This document shows, piece after piece, positions 1 to 8,641 of a DNA stretch of 64,000 bases. The position numbers and the translations under genes were made by a program. The notes beneath the pieces were generated by a model that was not told where the DNA came from, did not search any database, and saw only the letters and a program-made list of their open reading frames with translations. Within the stretch, counting starts at the first letter, position 1. The number at the start of each line of letters is the position of its first letter. The DNA lies in contig CBDFJL010000003.1 in NCBI GenBank assembly GCA_965248495.1, forward strand, positions 310,001 through 374,000. The letters run 5' to 3'. The DNA comes from CAUYXS01 sp965248495. GTDB taxonomy: Bacteria > Chloroflexota > Dehalococcoidia > Lucifugimonadales > Australimonadaceae.

Positions 1-90
1 CAACCCCACTCTCCCGTCAGGGCATTCTACCGTCCGGGCCCGCCTCGCACATCCGGGGGCGCCCCCCTTTCGCGATAGGGTTCCGGCCGC

Positions 91-120
91 TTGACCGGAC
101 GGGAAAAGCGGCCCTAGAGT
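91..120 (+). promoter_or_regulatory. leaderless promoter of the DUF35 gene
   Basis: TTGACC at 91-96, an 18-nt spacer, and TAGAGT at 115-120. The ATG at 128 follows after only 7 nt, where transcription itself would be expected to start, and no Shine-Dalgarno sequence is visible. This fits a leaderless mRNA. Confidence 0.6.
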
Positions 121-127
121 CGCGGCC

Positions 128-598
128 ATGCTGCCCGACGCGCCCTCGACGGCGCCGCGACCCGAGTTCTGGCAAGGCCTCGCCATGGGCCGGTTCCGCC
201 TCCCGCACTGTGAGCGATGCGACGCATGGCACCCGCCGGGGGCATCGCGATGCGGGCGCTGCGGCGGAGAGCTGGACTGGCGAGAAGCCTCGGGCATCGG
301 GACGGTCTACAGCCTCATGGAACGCCACGCTCCCCAACCGAGCGATGAACGCCACGCTCCCCAACCGAGCGGTGAGACTACCGTCTTCGCCATTGTGGCG
401 CTGGAGGTCGGCCCGCGCATGATGGTCGCCCTGCGCACCGCGCCGGACGGGCTCCGCGTTGGCGACCGGGTCGGACCCGCGCGGCCTGCGCGGCCCGGAC
501 GGTCGGCAGAGCCGCCAGGGCTGCCGTCAGAGCCGCCCGGGCGGTTGGCGGAGCCCTTGGAGGGGCTCCCGGAGTTCGTGCCGCTGGCCAGCGAATGA
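128..598 (+). CDS. Zn-ribbon/OB-fold protein (DUF35, ChsH2-like)
   Basis: A 156-aa protein with the two-part DUF35 layout. The N-terminal rubredoxin-like zinc ribbon has two CxxC pairs (CERC, CGRC at residues 27-45). An OB-fold strand region follows (GTVYS, then TVFAIVALEVGPRMMVALR). In the known family these small proteins partner thiolases or MaoC-type hydratases in acyl-CoA metabolism. No such partner is adjacent here, so the substrate is unknown. A 27-bp tandem duplication inserts a second ERHAPQPS copy at the start of the OB fold. The C-terminus is Pro/Arg-rich low complexity. The start is fixed by the leaderless promoter ending 7 nt upstream. Confidence 0.7.
   Translation: MLPDAPSTAPRPEFWQGLAMGRFRLPHCERCDAWHPPGASRCGRCGGELDWREASGIGTVYSLMERHAPQPSDERHAPQPSGETTVFAIVALEVGPRMMVALRTAPDGLRVGDRVGPARPARPGRSAEPPGLPSEPPGRLAEPLEGLPEFVPLASE
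321..374 (+). repeat. 27-bp tandem duplication inside the DUF35 gene
   Basis: Two adjacent 27-bp units (321-347 and 348-374) differ at one base. The length is a multiple of three, so the frame is kept and ERHAPQPS(D/G) is duplicated in the protein. Confidence 0.9.
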
Positions 599-699
599 CG
601 CGGCTCACCGCATCGGCCTAATTCGATAGCATATTCCTATATGTTATGGCCGCATTCCGCCGCGCTTTTTGGGTTAGCAAAAATACAGGCTCCACCCGC

Positions 700-728
700 T
701 TACCGTGCCCCCGCCGGAGCGCTATACT
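700..728 (+). promoter_or_regulatory. possible promoter upstream of lpdA
   Basis: TTACCG (700-705), a 17-nt spacer and TATACT (723-728) lie in the 230-bp gap before lpdA. The -10 box is good and the -35 box weak. It would give a leader of about 95 nt. Nothing else was recognised in this gap. Confidence 0.4.
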
Positions 729-828
729 ATCTATGTCACCCTCGTTGGGGCCGGCATGCCGCCACCGTCAGGCGCGAGCGTTCGGCCAGATTCTCCAACC
801 CTAGGGCGGTGACCCAAAGGTTTCGCCT

Positions 829-2202
829 ATGGCTTACGACGTTGTCGTGATCGGGGCTGGGCCAGGGGGATACGTCGCCGCTATCCGTGCCAGCCAGCTC
901 GGTCTGAGCACGGCCATCGTCGAGCGCGACGCAATCGGCGGTGTCTGCCTCAACTGGGGCTGCATCCCCTCGAAGGCGCTCATCCGCAACGCCGAGGTCC
1001 TGTCGCTGGTCAAGAGCGCCAGCGAGTACGGGATAACGGTGGACAGCGTCACCGCGGACTATGCAGCCGGCGTGGCCCGAAGCCGAAGCGTCGTCGATAA
1101 GCTAACCAAGGGCGTGGACGCGCTGCTGAGGAAGGCGAATGTGGACGTCGTGACCGGCGAAGCCGTCATCACGGATGCCCACACGGTGACCGTCGGCGAC
1201 CAGCGGCTGGAGGCCCGGCATCTGGTCGTCGCCACTGGCGCGCGCCCCAAGACCCTTCCCGGCTTCGCGATTGACGGCAATGTCGTGGTCACCTATCGCG
1301 AGGCCATCGTGCAGACCGAGGCCCCGCGCGAAGTCGTCATCATCGGCGGCGGCGCCATCGGGGTCGAATTCGGTTTCGTCTACGCGGCCTATGGCGCCAA
1401 GGTAACCATCATCGAGTCCGAGGCGTCGATCCTCCCGGGAGAGGACCCCGACGTAACGCGGTCCCTGGCCCGCTACCTCCAACGCCAAGGCATCGAGGTC
1501 ATGGCCAGCGTCGTCTGCGACGCAGTCCAGGTCGATGGCGCGAGGGCGTCGGTCGGCGTCACGACCTCCGAGGGCAAGCGCACGCTGGAGGCCGACCGGG
1601 TGTTGGTAGCCATCGGCATCAGCCCAAACACGGAGGGGCTTGGCCTGGAGAACGCGGGTATCGAGCTCGACCGCGGCTTCGTGAAGGTCGACGAGGAACT
1701 GCGCGCCAATGCGGACGGCGCCTACGCCATCGGCGACGTAACGGGCATCATGGCGCTAGCCCACGTCGCGCAAGCGCAGGGCGTATCGGTCGCCGAGCGC
1801 ATCGCCGGCCAGACGGTCTACCCGATCGACTACGACGGCGTGCCGCGGGCGGTGTACTGCGAGCCTCAGGTCGCCAGCCTCGGACTCACCGAGGCGGCTG
1901 CGGCTGAGCGTGGCATCGCCGTCAAGGTGGGCCGCTTCCCCATGACGGCGAACGGCAAGGCCCTCGCGCTCAACGAGCCCGACGGCTTCGCCAAGATAAT
2001 CGTGGACGCCAGCACCGGCGAGATCGTCGGCGCGCACCTGCTCGGCAAGGACGTAACCGAGCTCCTCGGCGAGCTCAGCCTTGCCCGGATGATGGAAGGG
2101 ACGAACCTCGAGGTGGGTGCCGTGGTCAACGCTCACCCCACGCTGTCGGAGATAGTGAAGGAGGCGGCGTTGGCCGTCGACGGACGCGCCATCCACGCGT
2201 AG
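829..2202 (+). CDS. lpdA: dihydrolipoyl dehydrogenase (E3)
   Basis: Reoxidises dihydrolipoamide on E2 proteins, passing electrons through a disulfide and FAD to NAD+. The 457-aa length is normal. Visible features are the FAD-binding GAGPGGY at 9-15, redox-active cysteines C40 and C45 in GGVCLNWGCIPSK, an NAD-binding GGGAIGVE around 173-180, a second FAD contact (AIGDVTG), and the catalytic His/Glu pair H436 and E441 (HPTLSE) in the C-terminal interface domain. It sits 3 kb upstream of the E1/E2 genes, separated from them by korA-korB, and probably serves that complex. The ATG at 829 immediately precedes the conserved FAD-binding strand. Confidence 0.95.
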   Translation: MAYDVVVIGAGPGGYVAAIRASQLGLSTAIVERDAIGGVCLNWGCIPSKALIRNAEVLSLVKSASEYGITVDSVTADYAAGVARSRSVVDKLTKGVDALLRKANVDVVTGEAVITDAHTVTVGDQRLEARHLVVATGARPKTLPGFAIDGNVVVTYREAIVQTEAPREVVIIGGGAIGVEFGFVYAAYGAKVTIIESEASILPGEDPDVTRSLARYLQRQGIEVMASVVCDAVQVDGARASVGVTTSEGKRTLEADRVLVAIGISPNTEGLGLENAGIELDRGFVKVDEELRANADGAYAIGDVTGIMALAHVAQAQGVSVAERIAGQTVYPIDYDGVPRAVYCEPQVASLGLTEAAAAERGIAVKVGRFPMTANGKALALNEPDGFAKIIVDASTGEIVGAHLLGKDVTELLGELSLARMMEGTNLEVGAVVNAHPTLSEIVKEAALAVDGRAIHA

Positions 2203-2265
2203 ATCGGCGCGTGGCGCCCCATCACAGGTGAGTCGGCCACGCTCGGAAATAGAGGAGGCAGGTAT

Positions 2266-4047
2266 ATGAGCCCGGGAACCTTCGACTTCGCGCTGGCCAT
2301 CGGCGGCGCCGCCGGCCAAGGCATCGCGACCCCTGGCAACATCTTGGCGCAGATATTCGCGCGTCGCGGGCTGCACCTCAATGCCTACAACGCCTACCAG
2401 TCCATCGTCCGCGGTGGCCACATCTTCCTCACCATCAGAGTGCGCGACGAGTTCGTCCACAGTCATGGGGACAAGCTTGATCTGCTCATGTGCCTCAACC
2501 AAGACACCATGAACCGCCACCTGCGGCTCATGGGCGAAGGGTCGCGCGTCCTCTTCAACTCGGACGACATCACCCCCGGTGAGGCGGCTGACGGAGCCGA
2601 GCTCTGCGGCCTGCCCATCGCCGAGCTGACCAACAACAGCCGCAACCGCCTGGTGCAGAACACGGTGGCCCTCGGGGCGTCGATGCACCTGCTCGGCCTC
2701 GACTTCCAGATCCTGGAGGACAGCACCGTCGCTCGCTTCAGCAGACAGGGCCAACCGGTCGTGGACGAAAACGTTGGGGTCGCTCGCGCGGGGCACGAAT
2801 TCGCGGTCAAGAACTTCACTCCGTTCTCCGTCCCGGCGCCGGAAGGCGGCAGCCCCAAGGCCATCTGGACCGGCAATGAAGCCCTGGCCATGGGCGGCGC
2901 CGCGGCCGGCGTGAAGTTCTACGCCGCGTACCCGATGAGCCCCTCCACCGGCGTCCTGCACTGGATGGCACAGAACGCGCGCGATCTCGGCATCATGGTG
3001 CGGCAAGTCGAGGACGAGATCGCCGTCGCCAACATGGTCGTCGGCGCGGCGCACGCGGGGACGCGCGCGATGTGCGCGACCTCCGGCGGCGGCTTCGCGC
3101 TGATGACCGAGGCCATCGGCATGGCAGGCATGATGGAGGTCCCGTGCGTCTTCATCGATGTCCAACGCGCAGGCCCCTCCACCGGCGTGCCCACCAAGAC
3201 CGAGCAGGGCGACCTGTGGCAGGCCTTGGGCGCGAGCCAGGGGGATTTCGAGCGGGTCATCGTCGCCCCGTTGAACGCCCTGGACGCCTTCAACACGATG
3301 CCCGAGCTATTCAACCTCGTGGAGCAGATTCAGTGCCCCGGCATCGTCATCTCGGACCTGCTCATATCCGAGGGGACGAGCAGCGTGGACCCGAACCTCA
3401 TCGACATGCATCCGCCCATCGAACGGGGTGAGCTGATCACCGAAGGGTCAAGCAGCGACGGCTACATGCGCTACAAGGACACCGAGACCGGCGTGTCCCC
3501 ACGGGCCATTCCCGGCCTCGAAGGCTACATCCACATCGTCGCCACCGACGAGCACGATGAGGACTCCCTCCTCATCAGCGACGAGTTCACCGACCCACAC
3601 AAACGCCGCAAGATGGTCGAGAAGCGTGCGCGCAAGTTCCGGGACGCCGCCGATCGGGTCGCGGCGCCCGCGCTCGAAGGCGCGGCTGACGCCGATGTCA
3701 CGCTCATCGGTTGGGGCTCAACCTACGGAGTCATTCAGGATGCGATCGTGGGGCTCGCTGCCAAGGGCATCACGGCCAACCATCTCCCGGTCAAGTGGAT
3801 CGTGCCGCTGCACGGACAGGCCATCAGCGAGGTCATGGGCAAGGCCAAGCACACGATCATGGTGGAGAACAACTACTCGGGCCAGTTCGCGCGCTACCTG
3901 CGCAGCGAGACCGGCCTCACGCCGAGCGGACACATCCGCAAGTACGACGGCGAGCCCTTCATGCCCCACCACATCGTCGACGGCGTGGTGGAACAGCTGG
4001 CGGGGAAGACGGATCACACCGTCCCCCTCCAGGAAATCATGGTCTAA
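2266..4047 (+). CDS. korA: 2-oxoacid:ferredoxin oxidoreductase, fused gamma-alpha subunit
   Basis: Oxidatively decarboxylates a 2-oxoacid to acyl-CoA with reduction of ferredoxin. It is a 593-aa fusion of the gamma domain (about residues 1-190, starting GGAAGQGI) with the alpha domain (from about 200; AYPMSPSTGVLHWM and QVEDEIAV are typical of the ThDP pyrimidine-binding half). This is the two-subunit KorAB architecture. 2-Oxoglutarate is the usual substrate for such fusions, but pyruvate or branched 2-oxoacids cannot be excluded from sequence. AGGAGG at 2253-2258, 7 nt before the ATG, is a strong ribosome-binding site. The beta-subunit gene follows after 11 bp. Confidence 0.9.
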   Translation: MSPGTFDFALAIGGAAGQGIATPGNILAQIFARRGLHLNAYNAYQSIVRGGHIFLTIRVRDEFVHSHGDKLDLLMCLNQDTMNRHLRLMGEGSRVLFNSDDITPGEAADGAELCGLPIAELTNNSRNRLVQNTVALGASMHLLGLDFQILEDSTVARFSRQGQPVVDENVGVARAGHEFAVKNFTPFSVPAPEGGSPKAIWTGNEALAMGGAAAGVKFYAAYPMSPSTGVLHWMAQNARDLGIMVRQVEDEIAVANMVVGAAHAGTRAMCATSGGGFALMTEAIGMAGMMEVPCVFIDVQRAGPSTGVPTKTEQGDLWQALGASQGDFERVIVAPLNALDAFNTMPELFNLVEQIQCPGIVISDLLISEGTSSVDPNLIDMHPPIERGELITEGSSSDGYMRYKDTETGVSPRAIPGLEGYIHIVATDEHDEDSLLISDEFTDPHKRRKMVEKRARKFRDAADRVAAPALEGAADADVTLIGWGSTYGVIQDAIVGLAAKGITANHLPVKWIVPLHGQAISEVMGKAKHTIMVENNYSGQFARYLRSETGLTPSGHIRKYDGEPFMPHHIVDGVVEQLAGKTDHTVPLQEIMV

Positions 4048-4058
4048 CGAGGTTACCG

Positions 4059-4970
4059 ATGACTACTACCAAAGACGCCGGCGGCGGCTCGGCCAACATC
4101 GAGCTCACGGCGAGGGACTACAAGAGCCATGTCGACCCCGACTGGTGTCCGGGATGCGGGGACTTCGGGGTGCTCAACGCGCTCCAACGGGCCTGCGCCG
4201 AGCTGCGGGTCAGCCCGCACGACATCATGACTGTCAGCGGCATCGGCTGCTCGTCCAACTTCCCTGGCTACTTCAACTCCTACGGCATGCACACCCTGCA
4301 TGGCAGGTCACTCGCCGTGGCCACCGGGGCGAAGATGGCCAACCATGAGCTGACGGTGGTCGTCACCGGCGGCGACGGCGACGGCTACGGCATCGGCGGG
4401 AACCACTTCACCCACACCGCCCGCCGGAACGTGGACCTGACCTACGTGGTCATGAACAACCAGATCTACGGCCTGACCACCGGTCAGGTCTCGCCGACCT
4501 CCAGCCTTGGCATGAAGACCAAGAGCACACCGTTCGGCAGCATCGAGGCGCCGCTCAACCCCATCACGTCGGCCATCATGAACGGGGCCACGTTCGTCGC
4601 CCGCGGGTACAGCGGCGACCCCCGCCACCTGGCGGACCTCATGAAACAGGCCATCCAGCACAAGGGCTTTGCGCTCATCGATGTCTTCAGCCCGTGCGTC
4701 ACCTTCAACCACGACAACGACCACGACTTCTTCAAGAAGCGCGTCCACAAGCTCGAAGACGAGGGGCACGACACCAGCGACTGGAAGACGGCATGCGAAA
4801 AGGCCATGGCCTGGGGCGACACCATCTACACCGGGCTGTTCCTCAAGCGTGAGGGCGTCCCGACGCTGGATGGGGCGGAGCCCATCTTGCGCGAGGGCGG
4901 GCCGCTCGCCCACCGGGCCCTCGGACTGACCGAAGAGCAGAGCAACCGCGTCCTCACCCGGATGCTGTGA
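4059..4970 (+). CDS. korB: 2-oxoacid:ferredoxin oxidoreductase, beta subunit
   Basis: The 303-aa ThDP- and [4Fe-4S]-binding partner of the preceding fused subunit. The likely cluster ligands are C30 and C33 (WCPGCGDFG), C64 (GIGCSS) and C213 (FSPCVTFN), the pattern of two-subunit enzymes that lack a separate ferredoxin-like subunit. The ThDP/Mg motif runs from GGDGDGYGIGGNHF (104-117) to VMNNQIYG. The ATG at 4059 was chosen over in-frame upstream codons because those lie inside korA, and because the conserved DPDWCPGCG begins about 26 residues in, as usual. Confidence 0.92.
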   Translation: MTTTKDAGGGSANIELTARDYKSHVDPDWCPGCGDFGVLNALQRACAELRVSPHDIMTVSGIGCSSNFPGYFNSYGMHTLHGRSLAVATGAKMANHELTVVVTGGDGDGYGIGGNHFTHTARRNVDLTYVVMNNQIYGLTTGQVSPTSSLGMKTKSTPFGSIEAPLNPITSAIMNGATFVARGYSGDPRHLADLMKQAIQHKGFALIDVFSPCVTFNHDNDHDFFKKRVHKLEDEGHDTSDWKTACEKAMAWGDTIYTGLFLKREGVPTLDGAEPILREGGPLAHRALGLTEEQSNRVLTRML

Positions 4971-5271
4971 CGCTCGGGCCTCGGCCCGGCAAGCCGACGT
5001 CGAGGCGTGGGGCACCGGCGCGTTGCTACTGCTCATATCAACCGGAGTGAGGCGAGTAGCGTGGCGCGCCTGGCCAGTACCACACTGGCTCATCGAAGCA
5101 CAAAGGCCAGCCAAGAGCGAGGTTCTGCCCGCCCACAGAGCCTGTCCTGAGCGAAGCCGAAGGAGGGCGGGCTGGGCGGTACCAACCTACACGAACGCCT
5201 GCGGCAGCAACGACGTAGGCCACCGCCCATTGGCTCTGTGCGGGCCAGCCAGGTGTAAGGGCTAACGCCTC
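4971..5271 (+). other. intergenic stretch with a dispersed repeat copy
   Basis: This 301-bp gap between korB and the E1 alpha gene has no convincing coding frame. It contains one copy of the intergenic repeat described at 5138-5230. No clear promoter or terminator was recognised. Confidence 0.5.
5138..5230 (+). repeat. dispersed intergenic repeat, copy A
   Basis: It starts with a CCTGTCCTGAGCGAAGCCGA core, followed by a GGCGGGCTGGGCGG block and a degenerate CAACC...ACGAACGCC...CGACGTAGGCC segment. The same succession recurs at 10390-10490, and a diverged form at 18031-18100. The core alone recurs at 59517-59541 and 59598-59624. Confidence 0.65.
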
Positions 5272-6249
5272 ATGAAGGTCTCCGAGACAGCCAACAAGGC
5301 CGAGCTGCTGGACCTTTACCGGCAGATGCAGCTGATCCGCCTCTTCGAGGAGGCGGCGGGCCGGCAGTACATGCGCGGTAAGATTCGCGGCTTCCTCCAC
5401 CTGTACGTCGGGGAGGAGGCCATCGCCGTCGGCTCAATCGCGGCCCTCGAGTCACGCGACTACGTCATCACCCACTATCGCGACCACGGCCACGCCCTGG
5501 CCCGCGGCATGGAGCCCAACACCGTCATGGCCGAGCTGTTCGGCCGCGCGACGGGCTCGAACAAGGGTAAGGGCGGCTCCATGCACCTGATCGACGCCGA
5601 GCGCCGGATGATGGGGGGCTACGCCATTGTCGGCGGCCAGATTCCGCTGGGCGTCGGGCTCGCCCTGGGCGTCGCGTACAAGGGCGAGGACAGCATCGTC
5701 GTCTGCTACATAGGCGACGGCGCGCTGACCGAGGGCGAGTTCCACGAAGGGATGAACCTCGCCGCCGTCTGGAACCTGCCCATCGTGTTCCTGTGCGAGA
5801 ACAACCTGTACGGCATGGGTGCGCCGGTCGCGGACGTCCTCGCGGTGAAGGAGATCTTCCGGCTCGCCGAGCCCTACGGCATCCCCGCATTGCAGGTCGA
5901 CGGCATGGACGTGCTCGCCGTGCGCGAGGCGATGGCGGGCGTGGTCGAGTACGTGCGCTCGGGCCACGGCCCCTACTTCGTCGAGGCGCTGGCCTACCGC
6001 TTCCGTGGTCACTCCATGGCCGACCCGGCCGAGTACCGGAACAAGGAAGAGGAGGAGCGCTGGCGGACCCGCGACCCCATCTCGTCGTTCCGCACGAAGC
6101 TCCTGGGCGGCGCCGACGCCACCGCCGCGGAGCTCGACGCCATTGATGCCGAGGTCGACGCGCAGGTCGACGCCGCGGTCGTCTTCGCCGACGAGAGCCC
6201 GGAGCCCGAGCCCGGCGCGCTCTACGACGACATCATCGGCGGCGGGTAG
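5272..6249 (+). CDS. pdhA: pyruvate dehydrogenase E1 component, alpha subunit
   Basis: The 325-aa ThDP-dependent decarboxylase subunit that, with the next gene, forms heterotetrameric E1. The ThDP motif runs from GDGALTEGEFHEG (148-160) to LCENN (174-178). HYRDHGHALARG, GKGGSMHLID and FRGHSMADPAEYR are characteristic of the pyruvate/acetoin E1 alpha family. Acetoin or a branched-chain 2-oxoacid is a possible alternative substrate; pyruvate is preferred because E1 alpha, E1 beta and E2 are contiguous and lpdA is nearby. AAGGG about 10 nt upstream of the ATG is the likely ribosome-binding site. Confidence 0.88.
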   Translation: MKVSETANKAELLDLYRQMQLIRLFEEAAGRQYMRGKIRGFLHLYVGEEAIAVGSIAALESRDYVITHYRDHGHALARGMEPNTVMAELFGRATGSNKGKGGSMHLIDAERRMMGGYAIVGGQIPLGVGLALGVAYKGEDSIVVCYIGDGALTEGEFHEGMNLAAVWNLPIVFLCENNLYGMGAPVADVLAVKEIFRLAEPYGIPALQVDGMDVLAVREAMAGVVEYVRSGHGPYFVEALAYRFRGHSMADPAEYRNKEEEERWRTRDPISSFRTKLLGGADATAAELDAIDAEVDAQVDAAVVFADESPEPEPGALYDDIIGGG

Positions 6250-6257
6250 GCGCAGCC

Positions 6258-7235
6258 ATGCCAGAAACCACCTACCGAGACGCGATCAGCCAGGCCCTCA
6301 GCGAGGCGATGGACGCCGACGAGCGCGTCTTCATCATGGGCGAGGACGTGGGCCGGTACGGCGGGGCTTACGCAGTCACCAAGGGCATGCTGGAGAAGTA
6401 CGGTCCGAAGCGCATCCGCGAGACACCCATCGCTGAGTCGGTCTTCGTCGGTGCCGGTGCGGGCGCGGCGATGGTCGGACTACGGCCGGTGGTCGAGCTC
6501 ATGACGATCAACTTCAGCCTCTTGGCAATGGACCAGATCGTCAACCACGCCACCAAACTGCGCTACATGTCGGGCGGGCAGCTAACCGCGCCTGTTATCT
6601 ACCGCACGGTCACCGGCGGCGGCGCGGGCCTCGCCGCAACGCACTCCCAGAGCCTGGAGCCGTGGTTCGCCACCCTGCCAGGGCTCTGGGTCGTGCTCCC
6701 CGCCACGCCCTACGACGCCCTGGGCCTGCTGCGCGAGGCGTTCACCAAGGAAGACCCGGTTCTCTTCTCGGAGCACGCACTCCTCTACCGGCACCGGGGC
6801 AACGTGCCAGACGCCTACTACACGGTGCCCTTCGGCCAGGCCGATATCAAGCGGCCCGGCTCTGACGTGACGCTGGTTGCCTACTCACGCATGGTCCACG
6901 TCGCGCTCGAGGCGGCGCAGACCCTGGCCGAGCGCGGCGTCGAGGCGGAGGTCATCGACCTACGCACCATCCGGCCGCTGGACATGGAGACCGTCTACCA
7001 ATCGGTGCGCAAGACCAATCGCGTGGCGGTCGTCGAGGAGGCATGGCGAACAGGCGGGCTCGCCGCCGAGGTCGCTGCGCAGGTCCAGGAGGCGTGCTTC
7101 GATCACCTGGACGGGCCTGTGGCTCGCGTCGGTGGCGAGGACGTGCCCCAGCCCTACGCGGTCAACCTCGAGCGCGCTGCAATCCCGGACGCCCAGAAGG
7201 TCGTCGCGGAGCTGGCCCGGGTGATCGGCATTTAG
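6258..7235 (+). CDS. pdhB: pyruvate dehydrogenase E1 component, beta subunit
   Basis: The 325-aa partner of the alpha subunit, starting 8 bp downstream of it. Typical E1 beta features are GEDVGRYGGAYAVTKG near residue 30, then RETPIAES, the central AATHSQSLEPWFATLPGL segment, and the C-terminal transketolase domain with EVIDLRTIRPLD. The beta subunit contributes ThDP pyrimidine contacts and docks onto the E2 binding domain. An E2 gene follows after 28 bp, so the three are almost certainly one operon. Confidence 0.9.
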   Translation: MPETTYRDAISQALSEAMDADERVFIMGEDVGRYGGAYAVTKGMLEKYGPKRIRETPIAESVFVGAGAGAAMVGLRPVVELMTINFSLLAMDQIVNHATKLRYMSGGQLTAPVIYRTVTGGGAGLAATHSQSLEPWFATLPGLWVVLPATPYDALGLLREAFTKEDPVLFSEHALLYRHRGNVPDAYYTVPFGQADIKRPGSDVTLVAYSRMVHVALEAAQTLAERGVEAEVIDLRTIRPLDMETVYQSVRKTNRVAVVEEAWRTGGLAAEVAAQVQEACFDHLDGPVARVGGEDVPQPYAVNLERAAIPDAQKVVAELARVIGI

Positions 7236-7263
7236 CCGACGTCCCACGGGAGCGGAGGAACAC

Positions 7264-8577
7264 ATGGCCACTGAAGTCGTCATGCCCCAGATGGGGTACG
7301 ACATGACGGAAGGCACCGTCGTGAGATGGGTCAAGCACGAGGGCGATGCGGTCGCCAAGGGCGAGGTCATCGCTGAGATCGAGACCGACAAGGCCACGAT
7401 CGAGATGGAGGCCGACGCCGGTGGCGTGCTCCGCCACGTCGCGGTCCCGGAGGGCGCGACCGTCCCTGTGGGCCAGATCATCGGGCTGATCGGCACGGCC
7501 GATGAGGTGCTACCTGACGTCGACGCTGCCCCCGTCCCCGTTCCGGCTGAGGAGGCGCAGGCAGCCACCGCGACGCCGATGCCGTCCACCGACACGTCCG
7601 CGCCCGGCAAGGCCCCCGGCGGCGCTTCGGCCCAACTCGGCACAGGACAGCGCGTCTCGCCCGTCGCCCGGCGCATCGCGGACGAGCAGGGCATCGACCT
7701 GAGCCAGGTCACCGGCACGGGACCGGACGGGCGCATCACCAAGGACGACGTGCAAAACGCGGCGAAGCAGGCAGCGGCTCCCGCCGCCCCAGCGGCGGCC
7801 ACGCCCACCCAGGTGCCCGCCCAGACGGGGCGCTCACTTCGCACCGGCCTTGCCCCGGTCCGGCCGGACACACAGGGGCGCATACCGCTGAGCAAGATGG
7901 GGCAGGCGATCGCGCGCCGGACCGCCGCGACCAAGGGCCCGGTCCCGCACTATTACGTAAACGTCAGCGTCGATATGACGCGCGCCATCGAGTTGCGTCG
8001 CGACCTCAATGAAGCGCTCGGCGGCCAGGGCCGCGTGAGCATCAACGACGTCGTCGTCAAGGCCTCCGCAGTGGCGTTGGCCAAGTACCCGGTGTTCAAC
8101 TCCACGTTCGAGGGAGACCACCTCCAGGTATCGCCGCACATCAACATCGGCATCGCCGTGGCCTTGGACGATGGGCTCATTGCGCCGGCGGTGCTCGAGT
8201 GCGAGCGCAAAACGCTGGTCGAGATCGCCCGCGAGACCAAGGACCTGGGCCAACGCGCCCGCTCCGGCAAGCTGCGGCAGAACGAGTACACCGCCGCGAC
8301 CTTCAGCATCAGCAACCTGGGCATGTTCGACGTCGACGCTTTCACCGCCATCATCGTGTCGCCCCAGGCGGCGGTGCTCGCCGTCGGCGCCGTCAAGCCC
8401 ACCCCCGTGGTCCAGAGCGGGGAGGTCGTGGTCCGGCAGGTGATGCAGGCGACACTCTCAGCGGACCACCGCGTGTCCAACGGCGTCGATGCCGCGCAGT
8501 TCTTGGTGGAGATCAAGCGCCTCCTCGAGAACCCGCTGGTGCTCGTGGCGGAGGGCCTGAGCGTCTCAAAGGGCTAA
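7264..8577 (+). CDS. pdhC: dihydrolipoamide acetyltransferase (E2)
   Basis: The 437-aa E2 core. It has one lipoyl domain (1-80) with the lipoylated lysine K43 in ETDKATIE, an Ala/Pro linker, a peripheral-subunit-binding domain (about 130-166; RVSPVARRIADEQGID), a second Ala/Pro linker, and the catalytic domain from about 200. The active-site motif is DHRVSNG, with H402 present but N406 in place of the usual Asp of DHRxxDG. From memory, Asn also occurs at this position in the Azotobacter E2, so the enzyme may still be active. GAGCGGAGG precedes the ATG by a few bases. Confidence 0.93.
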   Translation: MATEVVMPQMGYDMTEGTVVRWVKHEGDAVAKGEVIAEIETDKATIEMEADAGGVLRHVAVPEGATVPVGQIIGLIGTADEVLPDVDAAPVPVPAEEAQAATATPMPSTDTSAPGKAPGGASAQLGTGQRVSPVARRIADEQGIDLSQVTGTGPDGRITKDDVQNAAKQAAAPAAPAAATPTQVPAQTGRSLRTGLAPVRPDTQGRIPLSKMGQAIARRTAATKGPVPHYYVNVSVDMTRAIELRRDLNEALGGQGRVSINDVVVKASAVALAKYPVFNSTFEGDHLQVSPHINIGIAVALDDGLIAPAVLECERKTLVEIARETKDLGQRARSGKLRQNEYTAATFSISNLGMFDVDAFTAIIVSPQAAVLAVGAVKPTPVVQSGEVVVRQVMQATLSADHRVSNGVDAAQFLVEIKRLLENPLVLVAEGLSVSKG

Positions 8578-8641
8578 GCGCTCGCAAGCGTCGACGAAGT
8601 TATCGCCCGTGTATCATCGCCCGCGTTAGCGGGGTGAGTCG

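Noticed and set aside
641..850. 69-aa frame in the gap before lpdA
   Set aside because: No ribosome-binding site and no family. It runs over the promoter region and overlaps the lpdA start.
1756..3165. 469-aa open frame on the minus strand
   Set aside because: It lies opposite lpdA and korA, which have complete conserved motifs. The translation is His/Asp/Val-rich antisense of high-GC coding DNA.
5023..5265. 80-aa frame before the E1 alpha gene
   Set aside because: Most of it is the dispersed intergenic repeat.
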